A stretch of 64,000 bases of DNA from Halomonas sp. GFAJ-1. Its GTDB lineage: Bacteria > Pseudomonadota > Gammaproteobacteria > Pseudomonadales > Halomonadaceae. Position numbers and translations under genes: made by a program. Of the stretch, positions 25,133 to 34,227 are shown one piece after another. Below the pieces are notes generated by a model. The model had not been told where the DNA came from, made no database searches, and was given only the letters and a program-made list of their open reading frames with translations. Numbering within the stretch: the first letter of the stretch is position 1; the number at the start of each line of letters is the position of its first letter. The stretch is from positions 372,001 through 436,000 of the forward strand of contig CP016490.1 of the NCBI GenBank assembly GCA_002966495.1. The letters run 5' to 3'.

Positions 25133-28123
25133 TTAACTAAGTTTATCTCTCGACAGTCGCGTAGACCGAATGCGTGCTTTAATACCATCAATTAGCGTAT
25201 CTGCCGATAGCCGAGATTTAAGTAAGACGGCCTCAACCTGCTCATGCTGCTGATGCGTCATATCGCTCCCTGATAAGATGACGATTTTGGCTTCAGGTTG
25301 GCTAGCACGAATTTCAGGGATTAGTGTCCAACCTGACCCATCAGGCAGCCCAATATCGAGCAATACCACGTCATACGCCTGCTCTTTCAAACGCGAGCGA
25401 GCACTCTCTAAGGTATAGGCTGCCTCAAACGTAAACGACTCACCGGCCATCGCCGCTACCACTTCATGTAAGTCGAGATCATCTTCAACATGCAGAACCC
25501 GTGGGTGATGCTCGCGATTAGCTGACAACTGTTGTTGAACCATGTCAATTAATCGAAGTTGATCGATGGGTTTAGCTAGCCAATCGATATTGGTTGCATC
25601 GCCATTGATCGCTAAGCGCCCTTGCTCTACTTTCGCTGAAACCACAACAATCGGTAAATCAGCGGTATCAGGGTGTCCACGCAAGGTACGGATAATCTCC
25701 AATCCGCTGGTGTCTGGGAGCATCAAGTCCAAACTCACAAGGTCATACTGCGTGTTTTGAAGCACGCTCAGTGCCTCTGCCCCATTAAAGGCAATATCGA
25801 CCCGATACCCTGCATCGCTGAGCATCATGCTTAACAGAGTGGCCACATCCTTATCATCTTCAACCACCAAAATACGGGGCGCGTCACGGTTCTCAGCGTC
25901 CATCTCCAGCGGCTGAGAGGCTTTTACCGCCGTTTGCGCCAATGGTAATTCAAAGAAAAACCGCGAGCCTTCACCCTCTGTAGACTCAAAATCAATGCGC
26001 CCTCCCATATGCTCTATTAGTTCTCGCGTAATGGCGAGTCCAAGGCCGGTTCCCTCTTTAGCACGGGTATCCGAGGAGTCTGCTTGAGCAAAACGCTGAA
26101 ACACTTTGCTACGAAACGAGTCAGCAATGCCTGGGCCACGATCAATCACGCTGACGACTGCGTTATGATTTGAGGTTTCAACAGTCAGCGTGACCTCCCC
26201 ACCTTCGGGTGAGAATTTAATGGCATTGGATAACAAATTGGCCAGCACTTGCATCAACCGCGAAGGATCGACATTTACCATCAAATCAGGTGATTCATCA
26301 GCCAGCAGCAGTGTCACCCCATTCTCACTGCCATAATGGCGATTAGCCTCTAGGGCCTGCTCGATCAACGGGGCCAACGCATGCACTTGCATATCGAAAT
26401 GCAACTTTCCTGCAGCGATTTTTTCGATATCTAGTAAATCATTGATTAAATGGGCTAAACGCTTACTATTACGATGAGCTGTCATTAACAGCTTTTGAGC
26501 TTTTTCTGGCATCTCACCAAATGCCCCTCCCACCATTAAACCGAGGGCGCCAGAAATAGACGTTAACGGCGTGCGAAGCTCATGGCTAACAGTGGAAATA
26601 AACTCACTCTTAAGCTTGTCTGCTTGCTTACGCGCTGTAATATCCTCCGCGATACCCAGGTAGCCGCTAATATTATCGGCGCTATCGCGCATGGGGGTCA
26701 CGACTAGCGATACCGGTATACGACGGCCACTCTTATGAACGTATGTCCACTCTCGTGTCTCCGAGCCATCTCTCTCGGCGTGTTCTACAAATACCCTAAA
26801 CCCTTCAACCGTTCGGTCTAGCTCAGCACTAAGCTGTTCTGAGCGCAGCTCTACTTCGTCTTTGAGGTGTAATATAGCCGGGGTTTGCTTACCTACCATG
26901 TCTGCCTTACTGTAACCCAGCATATTCTCGGCACCTTTGTTAAAGGCGGTAATCATGCCGTTCGTATCTGTCGCAATAATGGCTACTTCAGATGCCGCTT
27001 CTAGAATGTTAAATAAAAAACGTTCAGCGTTACGAACAGCAGTATCCGCCGCTTTCCGCTCATAAGCTAAACGGTTCATCGCCCGCGCGAGGGCTCGTGC
27101 CTCTGGCCCGCCCCTTTCACGGAAGTCATCATCAAAACGTGCGTGGTCGGCCATTTGCTCGATACGCCGTGTGATTCGTTCTATGGGGTGCGTTAAGCTT
27201 CGTGCAACCCAGGCCCCCACTAGAGCAACGAGCACCATGGCGAACAGTGCAATCCATAGAAACTGTCGAAAGGATGCTTTTACAGGTGCGATGGCTTTCT
27301 CATAAGGAATTGCTCTTAGTACGACCCAACCGAGAGAATCCAATTGTTGGCTGGCCGTAAGATATCGTTGCTGCTGATATTCAACGATGGTTCCCGGTGG
27401 GTTCAGTGCCAGAGCGGCATCGACAAATGCGTCAGCACCATCATCTGGTAACGACGCTACCGTATCGACACGCTCTAACATGGAGACGTACAAGCGGTGT
27501 CTCGGGTCAATGATTAGAGTCGTACTAGATTCAGCCTCCTCTAAGCTAAAATTATCGATAAGCGGCGTGCTGGAAAGATCTAAGACTCCGCCCACATACC
27601 CCATAAGACGATCGTCTGAAGACAGCATAGGCTGCAAATAGGAAATAAGCGGCAGCCCCGTTGCACGTCCAATAATGGGCTCAGAAATCACTGCATCTTT
27701 AGTTTGCCAGGCACGCTGGAAGTGAGGACGGTCGGCATAGTTGGTGCCTATACGCCCAGGAACGTGGCGGTTTTCTGCGATAGCCGTGCCATCCGCATCA
27801 AAAACCAGCAAACCATCAGGAAACAGGTCGCCAGCAACCGAAGGTTGCTCCAATAAGGTTTGTAGCTCTTGATCGCTACGTAATCTGCCATCGTCATTGA
27901 GTAAGCGCGTTGCAAAGGCTTCTAAACCAAGTTTTCGCTGCTGCTGGGATAGCTCCAGCTCAGAGGCTAATCGCCTGATCTCAGACGCCTCACGCTCCAC
28001 CACAATAGACTCATAATCAGCAACCATGACTTGATACACGGTAACTAGAATCCCGCCAACGAGAATACCGCTGGTGGCAAATACGAGCAGAACAATACGC
28101 ACACTCAGCGGGATTTTCAGCAT
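25133..28123 (-). CDS. Membrane-bound hybrid histidine kinase (dCACHE-HAMP-PAS-HisKA-HATPase-REC-REC)
   Basis: 996 aa. A transmembrane helix (~10-30), a periplasmic Cache-type sensor (~35-280), a second helix (~285-305), HAMP (~305-360), PAS with PAC (~370-495), HisKA with H in STVSHELRTPLTSISG, HATPase (AKEGTGLGLAITREL), then two REC domains (acceptor Asp in LVSLDLMLPDTSG and VVLLDIGLPDGSG). The sensor probably binds a small ligand outside the cell. It is the last gene of a four-gene operon; its start overlaps the previous gene by 7 bp. The HisKA core is closely similar to that of the preceding kinase (both have SHELRTPLTSI and then GALGLM or GSLGLL with GGA), which suggests they arose by duplication. 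Confidence 0.92.
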   Translation of the reverse strand: MLKIPLSVRIVLLVFATSGILVGGILVTVYQVMVADYESIVVEREASEIRRLASELELSQQQRKLGLEAFATRLLNDDGRLRSDQELQTLLEQPSVAGDLFPDGLLVFDADGTAIAENRHVPGRIGTNYADRPHFQRAWQTKDAVISEPIIGRATGLPLISYLQPMLSSDDRLMGYVGGVLDLSSTPLIDNFSLEEAESSTTLIIDPRHRLYVSMLERVDTVASLPDDGADAFVDAALALNPPGTIVEYQQQRYLTASQQLDSLGWVVLRAIPYEKAIAPVKASFRQFLWIALFAMVLVALVGAWVARSLTHPIERITRRIEQMADHARFDDDFRERGGPEARALARAMNRLAYERKAADTAVRNAERFLFNILEAASEVAIIATDTNGMITAFNKGAENMLGYSKADMVGKQTPAILHLKDEVELRSEQLSAELDRTVEGFRVFVEHAERDGSETREWTYVHKSGRRIPVSLVVTPMRDSADNISGYLGIAEDITARKQADKLKSEFISTVSHELRTPLTSISGALGLMVGGAFGEMPEKAQKLLMTAHRNSKRLAHLINDLLDIEKIAAGKLHFDMQVHALAPLIEQALEANRHYGSENGVTLLLADESPDLMVNVDPSRLMQVLANLLSNAIKFSPEGGEVTLTVETSNHNAVVSVIDRGPGIADSFRSKVFQRFAQADSSDTRAKEGTGLGLAITRELIEHMGGRIDFESTEGEGSRFFFELPLAQTAVKASQPLEMDAENRDAPRILVVEDDKDVATLLSMMLSDAGYRVDIAFNGAEALSVLQNTQYDLVSLDLMLPDTSGLEIIRTLRGHPDTADLPIVVVSAKVEQGRLAINGDATNIDWLAKPIDQLRLIDMVQQQLSANREHHPRVLHVEDDLDLHEVVAAMAGESFTFEAAYTLESARSRLKEQAYDVVLLDIGLPDGSGWTLIPEIRASQPEAKIVILSGSDMTHQQHEQVEAVLLKSRLSADTLIDGIKARIRSTRLSRDKLS

Positions 28124-30987
28124 TGGTGATACCTTGGTAAGGATATAAAGAAGTCAGCGCCCTCACCTACCGCATCACGGTAGCCAATGTCGCCCCTCAT
28201 CTGTTGGCAAATTTCTTGGCTAATGGCTAAACCAAGGCCGGTTCCTGACAGCTTGCGCGTATTGCTGCCATCTGCTTGCGCGAAACGCTGGAACAAACTG
28301 GCACGAAACTCAGGGGCAACGCCAGCACCATAATCGCGCACGGAAATCTCGACAGTGTCTTGATGCAGCTTGACCGCTATCTCCACCGCTTTCCCCATGG
28401 GAGAAAACTTAATCGCATTGGATAATAAGTTATTAAGTGCTTGAATAAAGCGAGGGCCATCAACCTCAACCCAGACACTTGGCACAGCGTCCGAGAGCTG
28501 AATAAACACCTGATGTTGCTTACTGTAGCCATGCATGGCTTCGATGGCTTCGTGCAGTAAAGGGGCCAGGGGCTGCACGCTTACATTCATCGGCATTTTG
28601 CCAGCAACCAACTTTTCTATATCCAGCAAATCGTTAATCAGTGTTGTCAAACGTTTGGCATTGCGTTCCGCGGCATTGACGAGCGACTGCGCTTTTTCGG
28701 GTAACGCGCCTGCCGCCCCCCCTTTAAGTAATCCAAGTGAGCCTTGGATAGACGTGAGAGGCGTACGCAACTCATGACTGACAGTAGAAATAAACTGGTC
28801 TTTCATTTTATCCAGCTTACGGCGCTCTGTTATATCTTCAATCAGCGACCAAATTACCTGCTGGCCGTTCTGCTCTCGGCTTAGCATGCCTTGTAAGCGG
28901 ACTGGATAACGACTGCCATCTTTACGAATATACTCTTTTTCGAAAGGACCATAGCGTCCCGTCGTTTTTAAACTTAAAAGCGCCTGCTCTTCTTCGGGCA
29001 GATACTCTTTTGGCGTAACGTCCCAATAGCTCAATGACACAAACTCATCGCGTGAATAGCCTGTTGGGTCGATCAGCGCATCATTCAAGTCAATAAACTG
29101 ACCTGTTTCGAAATCATTGAGGGCAATACCAATAGGTGAAAAATCAAAGAGTCCTCTTAGTCGTGCTTCACTACTTTCCAGGGCCAAACGTGCCTGCTCT
29201 TGCTCATGAACATCTCGCAAATAACCGTGCCATAAGGTGCTGCCATCAGCGAGGCGCTCAGGTTTCGCCTGTCCCAATACCCAGCGATAACCGTGTTCAT
29301 TAGACTGCACTCGGTATGTCGCCTGCCAGTCTCCCAGCGTATTCGCTGAATGCTCGATAGACACACTCACAGCATCCAAATCATCGGGATGAATTTTTGC
29401 CCACGCAGGCGTGGCATCGTGAGCGGCTTCTTCGGGGGTCAGCCCATATAGAGCTAGAATTTGAGGGGAGCTAAAAGGAAATGTGACGCGGCCATCGGCA
29501 AACCTGCGGAACTGATAGATAACGCCCGGTAGCTGGGCAGTCAACTTACTAAGACGCTCATGATGCAGGCTGCTCGCTAAAACACCGGATAGCCAACGCG
29601 CCAGTAAACGTATAAAAAGCTTCTCTCTATCATCGTAATCTTCTAATCGCGCATTTCCTGCGGAAAAATTGAGCGTTCCAAATGCACTACCCTCGACCTC
29701 AATGACAATACCAGTATAAGCGCCTAGCGGATGCTTCTCATAACAGGGATGGTGTTTTAATTCGCAGCTCTCGGCATTAGCAATAAACAGTTCGCGCGCT
29801 TGCTCCGAGTCTCCTGAAAAAACATGGTGGCACCAAGTATGCCCCAACGCGAAAGATTGACCTGCATATATCGCGGTACCTAAAACGGCATCCACCCAGC
29901 GTACCGTATAAACATCACCCTCGATTTGGCTAAGAATCGCCAAATCCATGTTCAGGTAGTGTCTTGCCTTTTTTAGCGCATAGTTGATTTTTTCATCGAG
30001 CGTCACGTGTGAAGAAAACGCGATTTCGTTGAGCAGCATCAATGCATCATGATGCTTGTTTAGCTGGCTTGCCGTATTCCGTTCACGGGTAACATCAACA
30101 ATGAAGCCCTCAAGAATAACAGGATAGGTAGCATCATTTCGTATGCACTTCCCTCGCTCTTCTACCCAACGCCATGCGCCGTCCCGGTGCTTGATACGAT
30201 ACTCAAAATGCCACTCTGTATCGTCAGTCATTGCAGCGGCGACCGCCTTTTCCAATGCAGGCGCATCATCGGGATGAATTAAATCAGCGTAACAAATGCT
30301 TTGATTGCCAATTAACTCCTCGGCGGGATAACCACTTACCTGATCCACCTGCCCGCTGATATATAGCATTGTCCAGTGTTCATCAGGTAAGCAGCGGTAG
30401 GTCACGCCAGGCATATTATTGATAATAGAGGCCATTTGATCGTGGTGGTTGGCAACCAGTTCAGTTTCTAGTGCTGAACATGACTGATGACGGAGTTCAT
30501 CAGCGTGTATTAACTCTTCAACCGTCGCGGCGAGGTCTTCAAGTATCGTGATTTGCTCCGGAGACAGTACTCTTGGTTGTGTATCGATCAGGCAAAAGGT
30601 TCCAATGCTGTGCCCACTACGGGTGTGCAACGGTATACCCGCATAAAAGCAGATATGAGGCGCGCCGATGACAAGAGGATTCTCAGAAAAACGAGCATCT
30701 TCTAATGCGTTTTCAACAATTAAGGGAACGTTGTCCAAAATCGTGTGGCCACAGAAAGAGATACTCCTTGGTGTTTCTTTGACGCCAAGTCCTTGGCATG
30801 ATTTGAACCACTGCCGATCCTGATCAATTAATGAAACCAACGCAATGGGTACTGAAAACAGTTCTCGGGCGAGGCGTGTGATACGGTCAAAACGCTCTTC
30901 ACACTCGCGATTCAGCAAACCTGTCTCAACCAGTGCACGCTGGCGCTCGGTTTCATTTTCAGGGATCGGTGGTGTCTTCATTATCAA
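28117..30987 (-). CDS. Soluble GAF/PAS sensor histidine kinase
   Basis: 956 aa without membrane helices. GAF (~20-165, with DRQWFKSCQGLG and SFCGHTI), PAS/PAC (~185-310), a second GAF (~320-470), PAS/PAC (~475-600), PAS/PAC (~605-725), HisKA with H in STVSHELRTPLTSIQG, HATPase (GTGLGLAISQEI). There is no REC of its own, so it should pass phosphate to the REC partners encoded in the same operon. The first GAF with its CGH motif is the type found in many soluble light/redox or small-molecule kinases; the ligand cannot be told. It overlaps the upstream gene by 4 bp (ATGA) and the downstream kinase by 7 bp. Confidence 0.9.
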   Translation of the reverse strand: MIMKTPPIPENETERQRALVETGLLNRECEERFDRITRLARELFSVPIALVSLIDQDRQWFKSCQGLGVKETPRSISFCGHTILDNVPLIVENALEDARFSENPLVIGAPHICFYAGIPLHTRSGHSIGTFCLIDTQPRVLSPEQITILEDLAATVEELIHADELRHQSCSALETELVANHHDQMASIINNMPGVTYRCLPDEHWTMLYISGQVDQVSGYPAEELIGNQSICYADLIHPDDAPALEKAVAAAMTDDTEWHFEYRIKHRDGAWRWVEERGKCIRNDATYPVILEGFIVDVTRERNTASQLNKHHDALMLLNEIAFSSHVTLDEKINYALKKARHYLNMDLAILSQIEGDVYTVRWVDAVLGTAIYAGQSFALGHTWCHHVFSGDSEQARELFIANAESCELKHHPCYEKHPLGAYTGIVIEVEGSAFGTLNFSAGNARLEDYDDREKLFIRLLARWLSGVLASSLHHERLSKLTAQLPGVIYQFRRFADGRVTFPFSSPQILALYGLTPEEAAHDATPAWAKIHPDDLDAVSVSIEHSANTLGDWQATYRVQSNEHGYRWVLGQAKPERLADGSTLWHGYLRDVHEQEQARLALESSEARLRGLFDFSPIGIALNDFETGQFIDLNDALIDPTGYSRDEFVSLSYWDVTPKEYLPEEEQALLSLKTTGRYGPFEKEYIRKDGSRYPVRLQGMLSREQNGQQVIWSLIEDITERRKLDKMKDQFISTVSHELRTPLTSIQGSLGLLKGGAAGALPEKAQSLVNAAERNAKRLTTLINDLLDIEKLVAGKMPMNVSVQPLAPLLHEAIEAMHGYSKQHQVFIQLSDAVPSVWVEVDGPRFIQALNNLLSNAIKFSPMGKAVEIAVKLHQDTVEISVRDYGAGVAPEFRASLFQRFAQADGSNTRKLSGTGLGLAISQEICQQMRGDIGYRDAVGEGADFFISLPRYHQC

Positions 30988-32660
30988 CCTCTGCTATCAC
31001 ATCCGGGGCGGTGCTCACCTGACGCTAAACAAACACGGTTACGGCCACTGTGTTTGGCCTGATATAGCGCTTGATCAGCTCGATTAAGCAGAGACTCAGC
31101 CGTATCGTCAGGAAAATGCTGGTTATCCACCACGCCTGCTGACAAGGTGCAGGAGAACGGTTCTCTGCCCCCAGTAAACTGGATCGCTGCAAAGTCTTCA
31201 CGCAGACCGTTTACCATACTAATAGCATCATCGGCAGTACATTCGATCAATACCAACGTAAACTCTTCTCCACCGTACCGGCCTAGTTTATCGGTCCCCC
31301 GGAAACGTTGACGCAACAACGTACCCACAGCGGCAATCACCAGGTCACCGACCGCATGCCCATGGGTGTCGTTCACCGCCTTGAAATGATCAATATCAAG
31401 CATTACCACACTAAACGTTTGGGGCTTGCGTTGCGCGAGTAGCCACTGGTCTTGTAAAGCTTCTTTAATACTCGCGTGTTTAAGAAGCCCGGTGAGCGCG
31501 TCTCTATTTTTAGTATCCTCAAGCTTACGCAGTCGCATGACGCGGGATCGGCACAGCTTGATAAGCAGGTCGTTATCGATAGGCTTTTCGAGAAAAGCAT
31601 CCCCTCCTCTCAATAACGCCTGGCCGCGCAACTCTGCATTAGATTCGCCAGAGAGGTAAATAATAGGAACTTGCGACCAGCGCTCCACTTGGCCCAGCAG
31701 AGCCGCTATTTCTGCCCCAGTGATTCCCGGGAGCCAAAGATCCATCAGGATTAGCTCTGGGTTAACATCACTAATCGACTCAAATAAGGCGTCAGGACGG
31801 TTAAACACACTGACCTGCATACCAGCCTCTTCAAGCACGCATTGAAGATGGAGGGCTAATTCGACGTCATCCTCCACAATCATGACACGCTCAGGCTGAC
31901 TATCTTGCGTTTTGATTCGCTGCGCTATATGAGCGGCCAGTGATATCATGTCCAAAGGTTTGACAAAATAGTTTTGCCCGCCGCTGCGCAACGCATGGAG
32001 TCGCGCAGTAAAGCTTTCCTCAGTACCCGTAAAAAAAATTGGGCAGCTGTAATCTTTCAGATACTTTTGCCAAAAGGCTACCGGATTTTCCTTAATCGCT
32101 TCGCGCTGAGTGGCGCGATGGTCAATCAATAGCAAGTCTGGAGGCACCCCATTATCTTGGTGCAACGCTTCAGCATCTTTGAAATGCCGTACTTGGAAGC
32201 CAAAGCTGTAAAGCTGTTGAACCATATATTCCGCTAATATGGCATCTCGCTCTACCAGCCAGATAGAAGGGGCGCCATCAACATCTGCCAGGCGAGTGGT
32301 CTCCATGCCCACCACTGACTTTTGGCTTGTATCTACTTCAAGCGCGTTTTGTAGTTGCTTAATCCAACCCGACACAGGCAGTGATTGCTTGACATCTTGC
32401 TGTAGAACCTGCGTGACCTGCATTTCGTACTCTCGGGCTTGGCGCCCAAGACTTTCAAAGCCGAAAGTGCCTGCTGAACCTGCCAGGGAGTGAAGCGCTG
32501 AATTTAATTGCTGCAGGGTTTCATCGCATGAAGCATCTCTTTCAAGGCGCCCAGCAAGCTCGGTAAGCAGTTGAAACTCAGAGGAAAGACGCTTTAAGTA
32601 AGCTTTAGAAAGCGCCTGTAAGCGCTGAGAAACAGCCTTAGAGGAAGCAGTATCAGTCAT
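30984..32660 (-). CDS. Hpt-REC-REC-GGDEF diguanylate cyclase
   Basis: 558 aa. Hpt (~1-110, H in LHSLAGSAGTFGF), REC1 (~130-250; acceptor in LLLIDHRAT, but the acid pocket reads VERD rather than DD), REC2 (~255-375; IVEDD, acceptor in LILMDLWLPGITG, Lys in LEKPID), GGDEF (~385-550). The cyclase motif GGEEF is intact (GRYGGEEFTLVL), and an I-site RGTD lies five residues upstream, so the product should make c-di-GMP under feedback control. Its start overlaps the upstream REC gene by 8 bp. It is the synthetic counterpart of the EAL protein at 22579-25023, which carries the same head. Confidence 0.93.
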   Translation of the reverse strand: MTDTASSKAVSQRLQALSKAYLKRLSSEFQLLTELAGRLERDASCDETLQQLNSALHSLAGSAGTFGFESLGRQAREYEMQVTQVLQQDVKQSLPVSGWIKQLQNALEVDTSQKSVVGMETTRLADVDGAPSIWLVERDAILAEYMVQQLYSFGFQVRHFKDAEALHQDNGVPPDLLLIDHRATQREAIKENPVAFWQKYLKDYSCPIFFTGTEESFTARLHALRSGGQNYFVKPLDMISLAAHIAQRIKTQDSQPERVMIVEDDVELALHLQCVLEEAGMQVSVFNRPDALFESISDVNPELILMDLWLPGITGAEIAALLGQVERWSQVPIIYLSGESNAELRGQALLRGGDAFLEKPIDNDLLIKLCRSRVMRLRKLEDTKNRDALTGLLKHASIKEALQDQWLLAQRKPQTFSVVMLDIDHFKAVNDTHGHAVGDLVIAAVGTLLRQRFRGTDKLGRYGGEEFTLVLIECTADDAISMVNGLREDFAAIQFTGGREPFSCTLSAGVVDNQHFPDDTAESLLNRADQALYQAKHSGRNRVCLASGEHRPGCDSRG

Positions 32661-33042
32661 GGAATTTTTTCCAAATAGCTCGAACGTCGTCAGCGAGCGT
32701 CATGGGGTCAAACGGCTTGGCGATTACATCTATCGCCCCGAGATCTTTATATCTTGCCACTTCCTCAGGGTGAACTTTAGCGGTCATAAAGGCGACCGCT
32801 GTTGTTGCGCTAACGTACCCATGCTGCCTCAGCGCCATCAGCGTGCTGGGCCCGTCCATACCCGGCATCATGACATCAAGCAAAATCATTTGTGGCGTAA
32901 ATTCGCCTACTTCCTTTAATGCTTGCTCGCCAGACTCACAGATTTTAGCCGTTAACCCACCTACATCCTCTAAAGCCATACTTGCAATATCGCGGATATC
33001 AGGGTCATCTTCGACGTACATCACTTTTACAAGCGTATCCAT
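32653..33042 (-). CDS. Single-domain response regulator (CheY-like)
   Basis: A 129-aa REC domain alone: MYVEDDPD acid pocket, acceptor Asp in ILLDVMMPGMDG, Thr in VAFMTAK and Lys in IAKPFDP. Proteins like this serve as phosphate shuttles or sinks in relays. It is the first gene of the four-gene operon running to 25133, with an 8-bp overlap to the Hpt-REC-REC-GGDEF gene, so it probably exchanges phosphate with that Hpt domain. Confidence 0.92.
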   Translation of the reverse strand: MDTLVKVMYVEDDPDIRDIASMALEDVGGLTAKICESGEQALKEVGEFTPQMILLDVMMPGMDGPSTLMALRQHGYVSATTAVAFMTAKVHPEEVARYKDLGAIDVIAKPFDPMTLADDVRAIWKKFHD

Positions 33043-33234
33043 ATAGCACCCTCACAACTCTTTTAACCAGTAAATGATATTTCCACCGTATAACCTTTGT
33101 ACTATGCCACTAGAGATGGCGACTATGAGCAGCTCGACACCCACTGCAATATTACCTCACCGTGAGAGCTACAATTCAGTATCATCACTGCTGCTTAGCT
33201 TAGCCACGTCTGCTTTTGCATGAAAAGATCCTAT

Positions 33235-34227
33235 TTAGCCCTTAGCGACGTGATTACGTCCTAGGTGTTTTGCCTTATAAAGGGCCCGGTCGGCGCGAGC
33301 CATTAAGCTCTCGTTGGTATCATCGGCCAAGTAGCCTGTTACGCCAACACTGGCGGTAATAGGCACTGGTTGCCAAGTATGCGCTTCAATGGCTTGTCTT
33401 AAGCGCTCTAGAGCGTTGTAGGCTTCTTCAAGTGACGTTTCTGGCATTAGCAGTGCAAACTCCTCGCCGCCGATGCGGGCGGCCAGGTCACTGCCCCGCA
33501 TCTGAGAGGCAAGCAATAGGGCAAGCTCTTGTAATACCTGGTCTCCTACGGCGTGCCCATGGGTGTCGTTAATGGGCTTAAAGTGGTCAATATCCAGAAT
33601 GGCTACGCTAAACGCATCCGAGTGGCGGCTGACGAGTGCGCGGGCAAGACGCTCTTCTAAAGCGAGATCGAAATGGCGCCGGTTAGGCAAACCGGTGAGC
33701 GGGTCACTCCTAGCTTCGTGCCCAAGCTTTAAGGTAAGGCGTTGAAGTTCTTGGTTATGAGACTCCAGTTGGGTGCGCATCAACTCCAGTTCGTTAATCA
33801 TCTTGCTCTTTTCTGCTAAAGCGCACTGAGCCGCTTGTCTCGCCTCTAGCAGGTCACGCTCTAGCTGGTCTTTGCGGGCAATTGGTAACATGGCAATGAG
33901 GGTTATGGGGGGGTCGGGCGAATCTATGCGGCGCGCGCTGCAGAGCACAGGGAACGGGTTGCCGTTTTCCACGTGCAGACTAAGGTGCACTTCATCTACA
34001 GCCCCCACATCGCTAAGCCTAAACACCAGCACCCCTTGGTAAAGTAGGCGTGCTTCTGCGGTAAACAGCTCGCTAGCGGGCCGGTTAAGCAGCTGTTTTT
34101 CCGTGCGGCCAATCCAGTCACTTAGCGTGTCGTTAACCTGAAGTATCCTTCCTTGCTCGTCTAATACGACTAGGCCCGAGGGGGCAAGCTGCCAACAATC
34201 GGAAAGATCCACGGGCTTTACTGGCAT
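33235..34227 (-). CDS. PAS-GGDEF diguanylate cyclase
   Basis: 330 aa, soluble. A PAS domain (~5-120, GLVVLDEQGRILQVNDTLSDWIG), a short coiled coil (~125-165), and GGDEF (~165-328) with an intact GGEEF in ARIGGEEFALLMPETS and an I-site RGSD five residues upstream. An active cyclase with product inhibition is expected. Its start lies inside the 3' end of the RsbQ-like hydrolase gene (10-bp overlap), so the two are translated together. In the Bacillus RsbQ-RsbP pair a hydrolase likewise partners a PAS-domain enzyme, so the PAS domain here probably senses the hydrolase or its product. Confidence 0.92.
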   Translation of the reverse strand: MPVKPVDLSDCWQLAPSGLVVLDEQGRILQVNDTLSDWIGRTEKQLLNRPASELFTAEARLLYQGVLVFRLSDVGAVDEVHLSLHVENGNPFPVLCSARRIDSPDPPITLIAMLPIARKDQLERDLLEARQAAQCALAEKSKMINELELMRTQLESHNQELQRLTLKLGHEARSDPLTGLPNRRHFDLALEERLARALVSRHSDAFSVAILDIDHFKPINDTHGHAVGDQVLQELALLLASQMRGSDLAARIGGEEFALLMPETSLEEAYNALERLRQAIEAHTWQPVPITASVGVTGYLADDTNESLMARADRALYKAKHLGRNHVAKG

